From NCBI GenBank assembly GCA_024343425.1, contig BRLC01000003.1:248001-312000 (forward strand): DNA of 64,000 bases, written 5' to 3'. Of the stretch, positions 8,353 to 16,435 are shown in pieces; positions within the stretch are counted from its first letter, which is position 1, and every line of letters begins with the position of its first letter. Under the pieces are notes generated by a model. It saw only the letters and a list, made by a program, of their open reading frames with translations, made no database searches and was not told the origin of the DNA. This DNA comes from Rhizobiaceae bacterium MnEN-MB40S. GTDB lineage: Bacteria; Pseudomonadota; Alphaproteobacteria; Rhizobiales; Rhizobiaceae. Both the position numbers and the translations under genes were made by a program.

Positions 8353-9279
8353 ATGGATTTTGGGCCCTATCTCCTTCTCGCCAGTCTGGAAGGCGCCGTC
8401 ATGGCCGCCGTTCTGGCGCTGACCGCCGTCGGCCTCAGCATCGTGTTCGGCGTCATGCGAGTGGTCAATGTCGCCCATGGCGAGTTCTTCATGCTCGGCG
8501 CCGTATTTGCCTGGTGGGTCGCCTCCTGGGCGGTCGGCCATCCGGCGATCGGCTTCGTGCTCGCCCTCATTCTTGCGCCGATACTCGTCGGGCTCATCGC
8601 TTCCGCCGCCGACATGATCGTGCTGAAACGGGTCGAATACGATCCGGAACGCACCATCGTCGCCACAATAGGCCTGCTCTACATCATCCAGCAGGTTACA
8701 TTGATGACCTTCGGGCCTGAAGCCCGCCCGGTGCAGCCGCCCTTCAACCAGCGGCTGGCGCTGCCCTGGTTCGAGTTCGGCGAGAACGGTTTTGCAATCG
8801 TCTGGCCATGGGGGCTCGGCACCACCTCCTACAAGCTGTTCGTCATCGCCGCCGCAATCGCCATCCTTCTCGCCGTATGGGCGCTGATGTCCAGAACCAA
8901 GCTTGGGCTTTATATGCGCGCCACCCAGCTCGATCGGCAGATGGCGCAGGCCTTCGGCATCAATGTCGAACGCGTCTATGTGTCCGTTTTCGGTTTCGGC
9001 GCCGGACTGGCCGCCCTCGGCGCGGTGCTGATCGTGCCGATCCAGCAGGCGCACTATCTGATGGGCGGCGACCCGCTGCTTCTCTCGTTTATCGTCGTCA
9101 TCATCGGCGGCCTCGGATCGCTGTCCGGAACAGTGGTCGCAGCCGTGCTGATCGGCATGAGCGACGGCGTCATCTCGATGTTCTTCTCGCCGACGCTGGC
9201 CAAGATCCTGTCGACGCTGCTTGTCGCCTTCATTCTGATCTTCCGCCCGCAGGGCCTGTTCGGCAAGCGCGCGGCATGA
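8353..9279 (+). CDS. livH: ABC transporter permease, LivH family
   Basis: 308 residues, very hydrophobic, with about eight membrane segments. The family motifs are present: GLSIVFGVMRVVNVAHGEF near the N-terminus, the membrane-loop glycines of IIGGLGSLSGTV, and the C-terminal LIFRPQGLFGKRA. It is one half of the inner-membrane channel of a branched-chain amino-acid-type importer. Its stop overlaps the livM start (ATGA), indicating translational coupling. It lies 66 bp after the binding-protein gene, across the hairpin at 8294-8321. Confidence 0.92.
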   Translation: MDFGPYLLLASLEGAVMAAVLALTAVGLSIVFGVMRVVNVAHGEFFMLGAVFAWWVASWAVGHPAIGFVLALILAPILVGLIASAADMIVLKRVEYDPERTIVATIGLLYIIQQVTLMTFGPEARPVQPPFNQRLALPWFEFGENGFAIVWPWGLGTTSYKLFVIAAAIAILLAVWALMSRTKLGLYMRATQLDRQMAQAFGINVERVYVSVFGFGAGLAALGAVLIVPIQQAHYLMGGDPLLLSFIVVIIGGLGSLSGTVVAAVLIGMSDGVISMFFSPTLAKILSTLLVAFILIFRPQGLFGKRAA

Positions 9280-10220
9280 GACCCGAGACGAAATCACTCG
9301 CCCTGCATCTGGGCCTGCTTGCTTTGCTGGTGATCGCCCAGTTTGTCGTGTCTCCCTTCCATCACGGCAATCTGTCGCGGATCATGGTGCTCGCCGTCTT
9401 CGCCATGGGCTACAACGTGCTCTTCGGCTATGTCGGGCTCCTGAGTCTCGGCCATGCGCTGTTCTTCTCTGCCGGCATGTACGGCATGGGGCTCGCCATG
9501 CAGCATCTGGGCGTATCCGCTCTTGCCGCGATCACCGTCGGCGTTTTTTCCGCCTTCGTCCTGTCGGCAGTGGTCGGCGCGGTGGCGCTGAGGACGACCG
9601 GCGTCGCCTTTATGATCGTCACGCTGATGCTGGCGCAGGCCGGTTATCTCGCAATCCTCTATTTCGGGACCTATACGCGCGGCGACGAAGGTTTCGTCAT
9701 CCAGCCGGAACTCAGAACGATCGCCGGCCTGGACCTTACCGACCCGACGGTGCGCTATTTCGCCGCCTTCCTGGTGCTGGCCGTCTGCCTGCTCCTGACG
9801 CTCAGGCTCGTCCATTCGTCCTTCGGCCGCGTGCTCGTCGCAATCCGCGAAAACGAGGAACGGGCGCGCATGCTGGGCTACGACGTCTTCCGGCACAAGC
9901 TGATCGCCGTCATCATTTCGGGTACGCTTTCCGGCGCGGCCGGCGCCGTCTACGGCCTGCTCTTCGGCTATGTCGGCGCGACCTTCGCCACCGTGCAATA
10001 TTCGATCCTGCCGCTGCTTTGGGTGCTTCTCGGCGGCGCCGGCACCGTGATCGGACCGTTCATCGGCACGTTGTTCATGTTCTACCTGATCGACTTCTCC
10101 AGCGGTTTGACGAGCGCCTACATGGTGGTCGCCGGCGTGGTGCTCGTGCTTTTGACCCTGTTTGCGCCGCAGGGACTCGCCGGCGAAGTGAAACGGAGGC
10201 TCCTGCCATGGCTTCCGTAA
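9276..10220 (+). CDS. livM: ABC transporter permease, LivM family
   Basis: 314 residues from ATG 9276, the start that overlaps the livH stop by 4 bp. The family motifs are MGYNVLFGYVGLLSLGHALFF, GRVLVAIRENEERARMLGYD (the cytoplasmic coupling region) and the C-terminal LTLFAPQGLAG. About nine membrane segments are visible. It is the partner of LivH in the inner-membrane channel. The following livG start (10208) lies inside its last 13 bp, so the whole permease-ATPase set is tightly coupled. Confidence 0.92.
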   Translation: MRPETKSLALHLGLLALLVIAQFVVSPFHHGNLSRIMVLAVFAMGYNVLFGYVGLLSLGHALFFSAGMYGMGLAMQHLGVSALAAITVGVFSAFVLSAVVGAVALRTTGVAFMIVTLMLAQAGYLAILYFGTYTRGDEGFVIQPELRTIAGLDLTDPTVRYFAAFLVLAVCLLLTLRLVHSSFGRVLVAIRENEERARMLGYDVFRHKLIAVIISGTLSGAAGAVYGLLFGYVGATFATVQYSILPLLWVLLGGAGTVIGPFIGTLFMFYLIDFSSGLTSAYMVVAGVVLVLLTLFAPQGLAGEVKRRLLPWLP

Positions 10221-10930
10221 ACCTGCTTTCGACAAAAGGCCTGTCGCGATCCTTCGGCGGTATCCGCGCCGTGGAAAACGTGGATTTCGAATTGCCGGAG
10301 GGGCAGATACGGGCGCTGATCGGGCCGAACGGCGCCGGCAAATCCACCTTCGTCGGCATGCTGTGCGGGCGCATCGCCGCATCGTCCGGCAGCGTGCGCT
10401 TCATGGACCGGGACATCAGCCATCTTCCCGCGCACCGGCGGATCGCGCTCGGCATGGCCTATACGTTCCAGATCACCTCGGTCTTCGCGCGCCTCAGCCT
10501 CTACGAGAACGTCGCCCTTGCGGCGCGGCGCCGTATCGGCAGCGACCGTGCGAACGTTGACCGGGAAGTGGCGAGCGCGCTCGAACGCGTCGGCCTGACG
10601 GAACGCACCGACCAGCCGGCCGAGGATTTGAGCTATGGCCACCAGCGGCTTCTCGAAATCGCCATGGGCATCGCCCAGCATCCGAAACTGCTGATCCTCG
10701 ACGAACCGACGCAGGGCCTTGCCGACAGCGAGATCCGCCAGTTCAATGCGCTGGTGCGCGAGCTTAACGCGGAGGCGACGATCCTGCTGATCGAGCACAA
10801 CATGGATGTGGTGATGGAAATCGCTGACGCCATCACGGTGCTGAATTTCGGTGAGGTGCTTGCGGAAGGTCAGCCCGAAGAGATTCGTCAGAACAAGGCC
10901 GTTCAGGCGGCCTATCTGGGGACGGGCTGA
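10208..10930 (+). CDS. livG: ABC transporter ATP-binding protein, LivG family
   Basis: 240 residues from ATG 10208. It shows Walker A GPNGAGKST near residue 39, the LivG-type Q-loop region YTFQITSVF, the signature LSYGHQR and Walker B LLILDEPTQGL followed by the switch His in LIEHNMDVV. The C-terminal extension with GEVLAEGQPEEIRQN is typical of LivG. It powers import together with LivF. Its stop overlaps the livF start (TGATG). Confidence 0.93.
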   Translation: MASVNLLSTKGLSRSFGGIRAVENVDFELPEGQIRALIGPNGAGKSTFVGMLCGRIAASSGSVRFMDRDISHLPAHRRIALGMAYTFQITSVFARLSLYENVALAARRRIGSDRANVDREVASALERVGLTERTDQPAEDLSYGHQRLLEIAMGIAQHPKLLILDEPTQGLADSEIRQFNALVRELNAEATILLIEHNMDVVMEIADAITVLNFGEVLAEGQPEEIRQNKAVQAAYLGTG

Positions 10931-11625
10931 TGCTGGAACTCAAAGGCGTCAACGCAGGCTACGGAGCCGCCCGGATCCTCCGCGACGTGTCCTTTCACGC
11001 CAACGCCGGTGAGATCGTCTGCCTGCTCGGCCGCAATGGCGCGGGCAAGACGACGAACATGCAGGCGATCATGGGCCTGCTGCCGTTGTCCGAAGGCTCC
11101 GTCGTGCTCGACGGCGAGGACATCAGCCGGCTACCCGCACACGAGGTTCCGAAGCGCGGGATAGGCTATATTCCGCAGGGACGACGGCTGTTTTCGGAAC
11201 TCACCGTCGCTGAAAATATCGAGATTGGACTGCTGACCCGCGGATCCTCAAAGCAAACTCGAGAAGCGGTTCTGGAGCTGTTTCCCCGCTTGCGCGAGCG
11301 GCTCGCACAGCGGGCAGAAACACTTTCTGGCGGCGAACAGCAAATGCTTGCGACCGCGCGAGCGCTCTGCCTCGAACCGAAGGTGCTGCTGCTGGACGAA
11401 CCCACCGAAGGCCTGCAGCCTTCCATGATCGAACTGATCCGCAACGTGGTCGTGCAAAAGAAGAAGGACGGCGTGGCGATCGTGCTCGTCGAGCAGCGTG
11501 TGGACGCGGTGATCGAGATCGCCGACCGGGTCGTCTTCATCGAGAATGGCCGCATTCAGGATACCGTGGACGCGAAGGTCCTCGCTAACGACCATTCTCT
11601 GCTGACGCGTTATGTGGGCGTCTAG
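10930..11625 (+). CDS. livF: ABC transporter ATP-binding protein, LivF family
   Basis: 231 residues with Walker A GRNGAGKTT, Q-loop IGYIPQGRRLFSELT, signature LSGGEQQ and Walker B VLLLDEPTEGL. The order and spacing are those of LivF, the second ATPase of the importer. It is the last gene of the transporter operon. Its 3' end overlaps the 3' end of the convergent nicotinamidase gene by a few bases, so no terminator separates them. Confidence 0.93.
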   Translation: MLELKGVNAGYGAARILRDVSFHANAGEIVCLLGRNGAGKTTNMQAIMGLLPLSEGSVVLDGEDISRLPAHEVPKRGIGYIPQGRRLFSELTVAENIEIGLLTRGSSKQTREAVLELFPRLRERLAQRAETLSGGEQQMLATARALCLEPKVLLLDEPTEGLQPSMIELIRNVVVQKKKDGVAIVLVEQRVDAVIEIADRVVFIENGRIQDTVDAKVLANDHSLLTRYVGV

Positions 11626-12248
11626 AGTTCGTCGCTCGTGACGAATTTGACGCCCTTTTCCTTCATGTCCGCCATCGCCGCCGCCAGCGAGCCGTCCAGG
11701 TCGATATGGCGACAGGCGTCCGTGACGAGGACGACGGCGAAGCCTTCCTTGATAGCGTCGGTCGCCGAATAGTAAACGCAGAAATCGGTGGCGAGCCCCG
11801 TGACGTAGACCGTCTCTATTGACCTGTCCTTCAGGTAGCCGCTCAGGCCCGTACGCGTCGTGCGGTCGTTTTCGAAAAAGGCGGAATAGCTGTCGATCTC
11901 CGGACGCATGCCCTTCCGGATAACGAGGTCGGCCCTGTCGGTATCGAGATCCTCGTGGAACGCCGCGCCTTCGCTGCCCTGGACGCAATGGCGCGGCCAC
12001 ATCACCTGTTCGCCATAATGCACCTCGGTCACACTGAACGGTTCGGCGCCCTGATTGTCGGCAAAGGACATGTGGTCGGCGGGGTGCCAGTCCTGCGTCA
12101 GCACACGGAGCGGAAACCGGTCCTGTATGCCGTTGATCACCGCCGCGACCTCGTGTCCCTCTTCAACCGCCAGTGCGCCGCCGGGACAGAAGTCCTTCTG
12201 GACGTCAATGATCAAGATTGCGGAAGTGTCGTCTATCATGAGGGTCAT
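11622..12248 (-). CDS. pncA: Nicotinamidase (isochorismatase-fold amidase)
   Basis: 208 residues. The catalytic triad is visible as Asp in LIIDVQKDFCPGGALAVEEG, Lys in VIRKGMRPEID and Cys in GLATDFCVYYSATDA. The metal-binding run DWHPADHMSFA is typical of PncA (Asp/His ligands). It hydrolyses nicotinamide to nicotinate and ammonia in the cytosol. Start 12248 is preferred because GGGAG sits just before it; an upstream ATG at 12266 overlaps the marR stop and is also possible. It is co-transcribed with marR. It would feed nicotinate to the molybdenum hydroxylase and reductase encoded next door, which strengthens the nicotinate assignment of the island. Confidence 0.88.
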   Translation of the reverse strand: MTLMIDDTSAILIIDVQKDFCPGGALAVEEGHEVAAVINGIQDRFPLRVLTQDWHPADHMSFADNQGAEPFSVTEVHYGEQVMWPRHCVQGSEGAAFHEDLDTDRADLVIRKGMRPEIDSYSAFFENDRTTRTGLSGYLKDRSIETVYVTGLATDFCVYYSATDAIKEGFAVVLVTDACRHIDLDGSLAAAMADMKEKGVKFVTSDEL

Positions 12249-12262
12249 AGCTCCCTTGCCTG

Positions 12263-12700
12263 TCACTGCAGTTTTGACAGAAGCTGAAGAAACATCAACC
12301 GCTCCTTTTCGCTGAGCGGCGCCAGCGTTTCATCCGTGATCTTTCGGGCCTGTTCCACGCAGTTGGCGAACAATTCCTCGCCTGCCGCAGTCGCCTTGAC
12401 GAATAGCCGCCGCTGATCGTTGGCGTCCTTGACCGTCGCGACTAGTCCGCGTTTGCGAAGCCGGTCGATCACGCCCTTGATCGTCGCTGCGTCCATGGCC
12501 GTGCGACGACCAAGCTCGTTTTGTGAGGCGGCGCCCAGTTCGCATAGCTTGGCGAGCGCGGCAAATTGCGTCGGCGTCAGTTCCGGGATGCGGGAGGCGA
12601 AGATGCCCAGATGGCGTTGGCTTGCTCGCCGAAGGACGAATCCTACCTGTTCATCCAGAATGTAGTCCTGCTGGACGGAATTTTGTTGTGTGTCGCTCAT
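12263..12700 (-). CDS. MarR family transcriptional regulator (putative repressor of the nicotinate island)
   Basis: 145 residues from ATG 12700, of typical MarR length. The winged-helix core reads LTPTQFAALAKLCELGAAS, QNELGRRTAMDAATIKGVID and the wing RGLVATVKDANDQRRLFV. MarR repressors are dimers that leave DNA when a ligand binds. NicR of Pseudomonas putida and BpsR of Bordetella are MarR proteins that control nicotinate genes through 6-hydroxynicotinate, which fits the context. The gene is divergent from the molybdenum-hydroxylase operon, and the palindrome at 12777-12798 lies between them. Ligand and target sites are inferred. Upstream in-frame starts (12775) would run into the promoter region. 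Confidence 0.88.
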   Translation of the reverse strand: MSDTQQNSVQQDYILDEQVGFVLRRASQRHLGIFASRIPELTPTQFAALAKLCELGAASQNELGRRTAMDAATIKGVIDRLRKRGLVATVKDANDQRRLFVKATAAGEELFANCVEQARKITDETLAPLSEKERLMFLQLLSKLQ

Positions 12701-12749
12701 ATCGCCCCGTTCGCATTTGTCTGTATTCGCCGAGCGTGTTCGCTCCATA

Positions 12750-12798
12750 TTGACACTATAAGGCAGTGGGCGCAAAATCTATTTGTATACTAATGAAT
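12750..12798 (+). promoter_or_regulatory. Promoter with operator-like palindrome upstream of the molybdenum hydroxylase operon
   Basis: TTGACA at 12750-12755 and CAAAAT at 12773-12778 form a plausible promoter with 17-bp spacing. The palindrome at 12777-12798 (core CTATTTGTATACTAATGA, 8 of 11 pairs) begins at the -10 box and covers the likely transcription start. It ends 23 bp before the ATG. It shares the GTATAC centre and the AATGAAT arm with the site upstream of hyuA. It lies in the marR-xdh divergent region and may also serve autoregulation. Confidence 0.6.
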
Positions 12799-12821
12799 TT
12801 TGTCGCAGCCGATCGGAGAGA

Positions 12822-13691
12822 ATGGCTTTGGACTACTACCGGCCGGACACAACCGAAAACGCCCTTTCCTGGCTTGCATCCCATGCCGGCCAGTCGCGAA
12901 CGATTGCGGCCGGATGCACCGATCTTCTTGCAGCGACGCAGAATTCAGGTCTTTGCGGTCCCGTGCTCGATATTACCGGGATCAATGAAATGCGCGGTAT
13001 TGCGGAACAGACGGAGGCGTGGCGCATCGGCGCCGCCACGACCTGGACGGATATCATCCGCCATCCCCTGCCGCCCGCATTCGACGCATTGAAACTGGCC
13101 GCCCGGGAAGTCGGGTCCGTCCAGATCCAGAACGCGGCGACGATTGCCGGAAACCTCTGCAACGCGTCGCCCGCCGCCGACGGCGCACCCTGCCTTCTGG
13201 GCCTCGACGCGTCGGTGGAGCTCGCATCCGTTGAAGGCGCGCGGACGCTGCCGCTCGACGCTTTTATCCTGGGACCGCGACAGACCGCGCTCCGGCCTGA
13301 CGAAATTGTCAGCGCTATCGTCGTTCCGAAGATCGCGGCCCGCGGCGTCTCGACCTTCCTCAAGCTCGGCGCCCGCAAATATCTTGTGATTTCGATCGCC
13401 ATGGTCTCGGCGCGGCTCGTCATCGAATCCGGCATGGTCGCTGACGCGGCGATCGCCGTCGGCGCCTGCAGCCCTGTGGCGCGGCGTCTCGATGTTCTGG
13501 AATCACGACTGAAAGGACGGCCGGCCGACGCGTCTCTCGCGTCATTCGCCACCGATGCGCTGGTCGCCGAAGCCCTGTCGCCGATCGACGATGTTCGAGC
13601 CGACGCCGGCTATCGCAGCCATTCGGCGGCCGAACTGGTGCGACGCGCAATCGCGGCGATCACCTCTCAGGAAACGGAGATCGCCGCATGA
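12822..13691 (+). CDS. Molybdenum hydroxylase, FAD-binding subunit (CoxM/NdhF type)
   Basis: 289 residues from ATG 12822, preceded by GGAGAGA. It is a PCMH-type FAD domain: the motif TIAAGCTDLLA near residue 27 and the second FAD motif TIAGNLCNASPAADGAP are clear, and the C-terminal CO_deh_flav_C region follows. It passes electrons from the iron-sulfur clusters of the hydroxylase to its acceptor. The stop overlaps the next gene's start (ATGA). In this context it is the flavin subunit of a nicotinate dehydrogenase-like enzyme. Purine, CO or aromatic-aldehyde substrates cannot be excluded from this subunit alone. Confidence 0.9.
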   Translation: MALDYYRPDTTENALSWLASHAGQSRTIAAGCTDLLAATQNSGLCGPVLDITGINEMRGIAEQTEAWRIGAATTWTDIIRHPLPPAFDALKLAAREVGSVQIQNAATIAGNLCNASPAADGAPCLLGLDASVELASVEGARTLPLDAFILGPRQTALRPDEIVSAIVVPKIAARGVSTFLKLGARKYLVISIAMVSARLVIESGMVADAAIAVGACSPVARRLDVLESRLKGRPADASLASFATDALVAEALSPIDDVRADAGYRSHSAAELVRRAIAAITSQETEIAA

Positions 13692-16435
13692 ACATTCACA
13701 ACGCACAAATCAGGATTACGGTGAATGGCGAGGATCGTTGCCTGAATTCATCGCCGTCGACGCGCCTGAGCGAGGTTCTGCGCGAAGAACTGGGGCTGCC
13801 GGGCACCAAGAGCGGTTGTGACGCCGGCGACTGCGGCGCCTGCACGGTGCTCGTTGAAGACGAACCGGTCTGTTCCTGTCTGACCCCGGTCGCGCAGATG
13901 ACCGGCAAGTCGGTGCGGACCGTCGAGGGTCTGCGGACCGAAACCCTGTCGGCGCTGCAGGAATCGTTCCTGCGCCATGGCGCCGCCCAGTGCGGCATCT
14001 GTACGCCGGGTATGCTGATGGCGGCGACCGCGCTCCTCGAAGAACGCCCCGAACCTGACCGGAAAGAGGTGGAGGATGCGCTGGGCGGCGTGTTGTGCCG
14101 TTGCACCGGATACAGCAAGATCGTCGACGCGGTCTGCGGCGCCCACGCTCTGAAGGAAAAGACGCCGCCGCCCTCCGCCGGGGCCGCCATCGGATCGCGA
14201 ATCGAGCGGCTCGACGGTCACGACAAGGTCGCGGGAACCGAGAAATATGGCGCGGACGACTGGCCCGCAGGTGGTCTTCTTGTGCGCGCGATCCGCTCGC
14301 CGCACGATCACGCGCATTTCCGATTCGGAGATATCGAAGCATGGACGTCCGGGAAGGTCGGCGTCGAGGCGGTGTTCACCGCCAGCGACATTCCCGGTGA
14401 AAACAGCTACAGCGTGATCCCGGCTTTCGCCGACCAGCCCGCGCTTGCCGAAACCTGCGCGCGGTTTGCCGGCGAGGCGGTGGCGATCGTCGCAGGCGAT
14501 CCCGAATTCATCCGCAATCTCGATCTTTCAGACTTCCCCGTTGAGTGGGAGGCGCAAACGCCGCTGATGGATCCGGCGGCAGCGCGCGATGCCGCAGCTG
14601 CGCGAATTCATGCCGATCGCGAGGGCAATATCCTTATTGCCGGCAAGGTCGTGACCGGCGATGCGGACGCTGCGATGGCTGGCGCCGTCCACAAGGCCAG
14701 CGCCGAATTTTCGACCGGCTATGTCGAACACGCCTATATCGAGCCTGAGGCGGGCTCGGCCTGGATGGACGGCAACGTGCTCACGATCCGCGCCTGCACC
14801 CAGGCGCCGCATATGGATCTGCAGGACACCTCTCGCGTCCTGGGCCTGCCCGACGGCGCGCTGCGCATCATTCCGGCCGCAACCGGAGGCGGATTCGGCT
14901 CAAAGCTCGACGTTTCCCTGCAGCCGCTGATCGGGCTTGTGACGCTCAAGACCGGGCGTCCGTGCCGCATGGTCTATACGCGGCAGGAATCCATGGCCTC
15001 GACGACAAAGCGCCATCCTTCGATCATGACGGCGTCTATAGGCGCTGATGCGGACGGCCGTGTCCAGGCCATGCGTTTCGACGGCGACTTCAACACCGGC
15101 GCCTATTCGAGCTGGGGACCGACCGTGGCGGTGCGAGTCCCGGTGCACGCCTCCGGCCCGTATCGAACCCCGAACTACCACGCCGTGGCGAGGGCCGTGC
15201 ACACACACGGACCGGTGAGCGGCGCGTTCCGTGGTTTCGGCGTGCCGCAGGCGGCGCTTATCCAGGAACTGCTCTACGACGACATCGCCGAGACCGGCGG
15301 TTTCGACCGTCTGGAACTGCGTCGCATCAATGCGCTACGGGATGGCGACCATTCTGTCTGCGGACAAGAGATGAAGGGGGCCGGCATTGCCGAGTGTCTC
15401 GACGCGCTCGTCCCGCACTGGAGACAGGCGCTGGAGGAATGCGAAAGCTTCAACGCCGCTTCGACCACGATGAAGCGGGGGGTGGGCGTGGCGTCCTGCT
15501 GGTACGGCTGTGGCAATACCGGGCTTCCGAATCCGTCGACAGTGCGTCTGGGCATTACGCCCGATGGGCGGCTGAAGCTGCACCAGGGCGCGACCGACAT
15601 CGGCCAGGGCTCCAATACGGTAATCACCCAGATCTGCGCCGACGCTCTCGGTGTGCCGCTCGATCGGTTCGAACTGATTGGCCCCGACACTGCGCTGACG
15701 CCTGACTGCGGCAAGACGTCCGCCTCGCGCCAGACCTATGTCACCGGCAAGGCGGCTGAAAAGGCGGGCGCGGCTCTGCGCGAAAAAATCCTGCGTTTCA
15801 GCAACCGGGCGAGCGACGCACAGATCGAGATCGATCCCGGTTCCGGCGTGATCCGCGTTGTCGATGACCAAACGACGCTGATCACGGTCTCAGAGATGGA
15901 GCCGAATGAGCACGGCTACTGTCTTTCAGCAGAAGAGACCTACGATCCGCCGACGGTTGGCCTCGACGAGAACGGACAGGGCATACCCTACGCTGTTTAC
16001 GGCTATGGCGCCCAGATGGCGGTTGTGGACGTCGACACCGCGCTCGGTCGCGTCTATGTCCAACGCGTTGTCGCGGCGCACGATCTCGGCCGCGTCATCA
16101 ATCCCATGCTCGCCGAGGGCCAGATCGAGGGCGGCGTCGCGCAAGGCCTCGGCATGGCCCTGATGGAAGAATATCTGCCTGGCCGCACCGCAAATCTGCA
16201 CGACTACCTCATTCCCACCATCGGCGACATGCCGGAGATCGAGACGATCTTCATCGAAAAGCCCGACCCGGAAGGACCGTCCGGGGCAAAGGGCCTCGGC
16301 GAACACGCGCTGATACCGACGGCGCCAGCCATACTGAATGCAATCCGGCATGCCTGCGGCGCCCGGCTGACGCGGCTTCCCGCGCTGCCGCACCGTGTTC
16401 TGGCGGCCATCCGCGCCAAAGAGGCGACACAATGA
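13688..16435 (+). CDS. Molybdenum hydroxylase, fused 2Fe-2S and molybdopterin subunit (nicotinate dehydrogenase-like)
   Basis: 915 residues. Residues ~5-160 carry two 2Fe-2S sites: the plant-type cluster GCDAGDCGACTVLVEDEPVC and the alpha-helical cluster QCGICTPGM ... CRCTGYSKIVDAV. The rest is the molybdopterin domain with GGGFGSKLD, GAFRGFGVPQ, the cofactor loop DIGQGSNTVITQI and the catalytic Glu in GAKGLGEHALIPTAPAI. Such enzymes hydroxylate N-heterocycles using water as oxygen donor. Fusing the small iron-sulfur subunit to the large subunit while leaving FAD separate differs from the four-subunit nicotinate dehydrogenase of Eubacterium barkeri. The neighbouring 6-hydroxynicotinate reductase and nicotinamidase make nicotinate (giving 6-hydroxynicotinate) the best substrate guess. 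Confidence 0.88.
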   Translation: MNIHNAQIRITVNGEDRCLNSSPSTRLSEVLREELGLPGTKSGCDAGDCGACTVLVEDEPVCSCLTPVAQMTGKSVRTVEGLRTETLSALQESFLRHGAAQCGICTPGMLMAATALLEERPEPDRKEVEDALGGVLCRCTGYSKIVDAVCGAHALKEKTPPPSAGAAIGSRIERLDGHDKVAGTEKYGADDWPAGGLLVRAIRSPHDHAHFRFGDIEAWTSGKVGVEAVFTASDIPGENSYSVIPAFADQPALAETCARFAGEAVAIVAGDPEFIRNLDLSDFPVEWEAQTPLMDPAAARDAAAARIHADREGNILIAGKVVTGDADAAMAGAVHKASAEFSTGYVEHAYIEPEAGSAWMDGNVLTIRACTQAPHMDLQDTSRVLGLPDGALRIIPAATGGGFGSKLDVSLQPLIGLVTLKTGRPCRMVYTRQESMASTTKRHPSIMTASIGADADGRVQAMRFDGDFNTGAYSSWGPTVAVRVPVHASGPYRTPNYHAVARAVHTHGPVSGAFRGFGVPQAALIQELLYDDIAETGGFDRLELRRINALRDGDHSVCGQEMKGAGIAECLDALVPHWRQALEECESFNAASTTMKRGVGVASCWYGCGNTGLPNPSTVRLGITPDGRLKLHQGATDIGQGSNTVITQICADALGVPLDRFELIGPDTALTPDCGKTSASRQTYVTGKAAEKAGAALREKILRFSNRASDAQIEIDPGSGVIRVVDDQTTLITVSEMEPNEHGYCLSAEETYDPPTVGLDENGQGIPYAVYGYGAQMAVVDVDTALGRVYVQRVVAAHDLGRVINPMLAEGQIEGGVAQGLGMALMEEYLPGRTANLHDYLIPTIGDMPEIETIFIEKPDPEGPSGAKGLGEHALIPTAPAILNAIRHACGARLTRLPALPHRVLAAIRAKEATQ

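Noticed and set aside
8305..9297. 330-codon open frame on the minus strand opposite livH
   Set aside because: It is a high-GC antisense shadow; the His/Asp/Gly-rich translation has no family resemblance, while the plus strand encodes a clear LivH.
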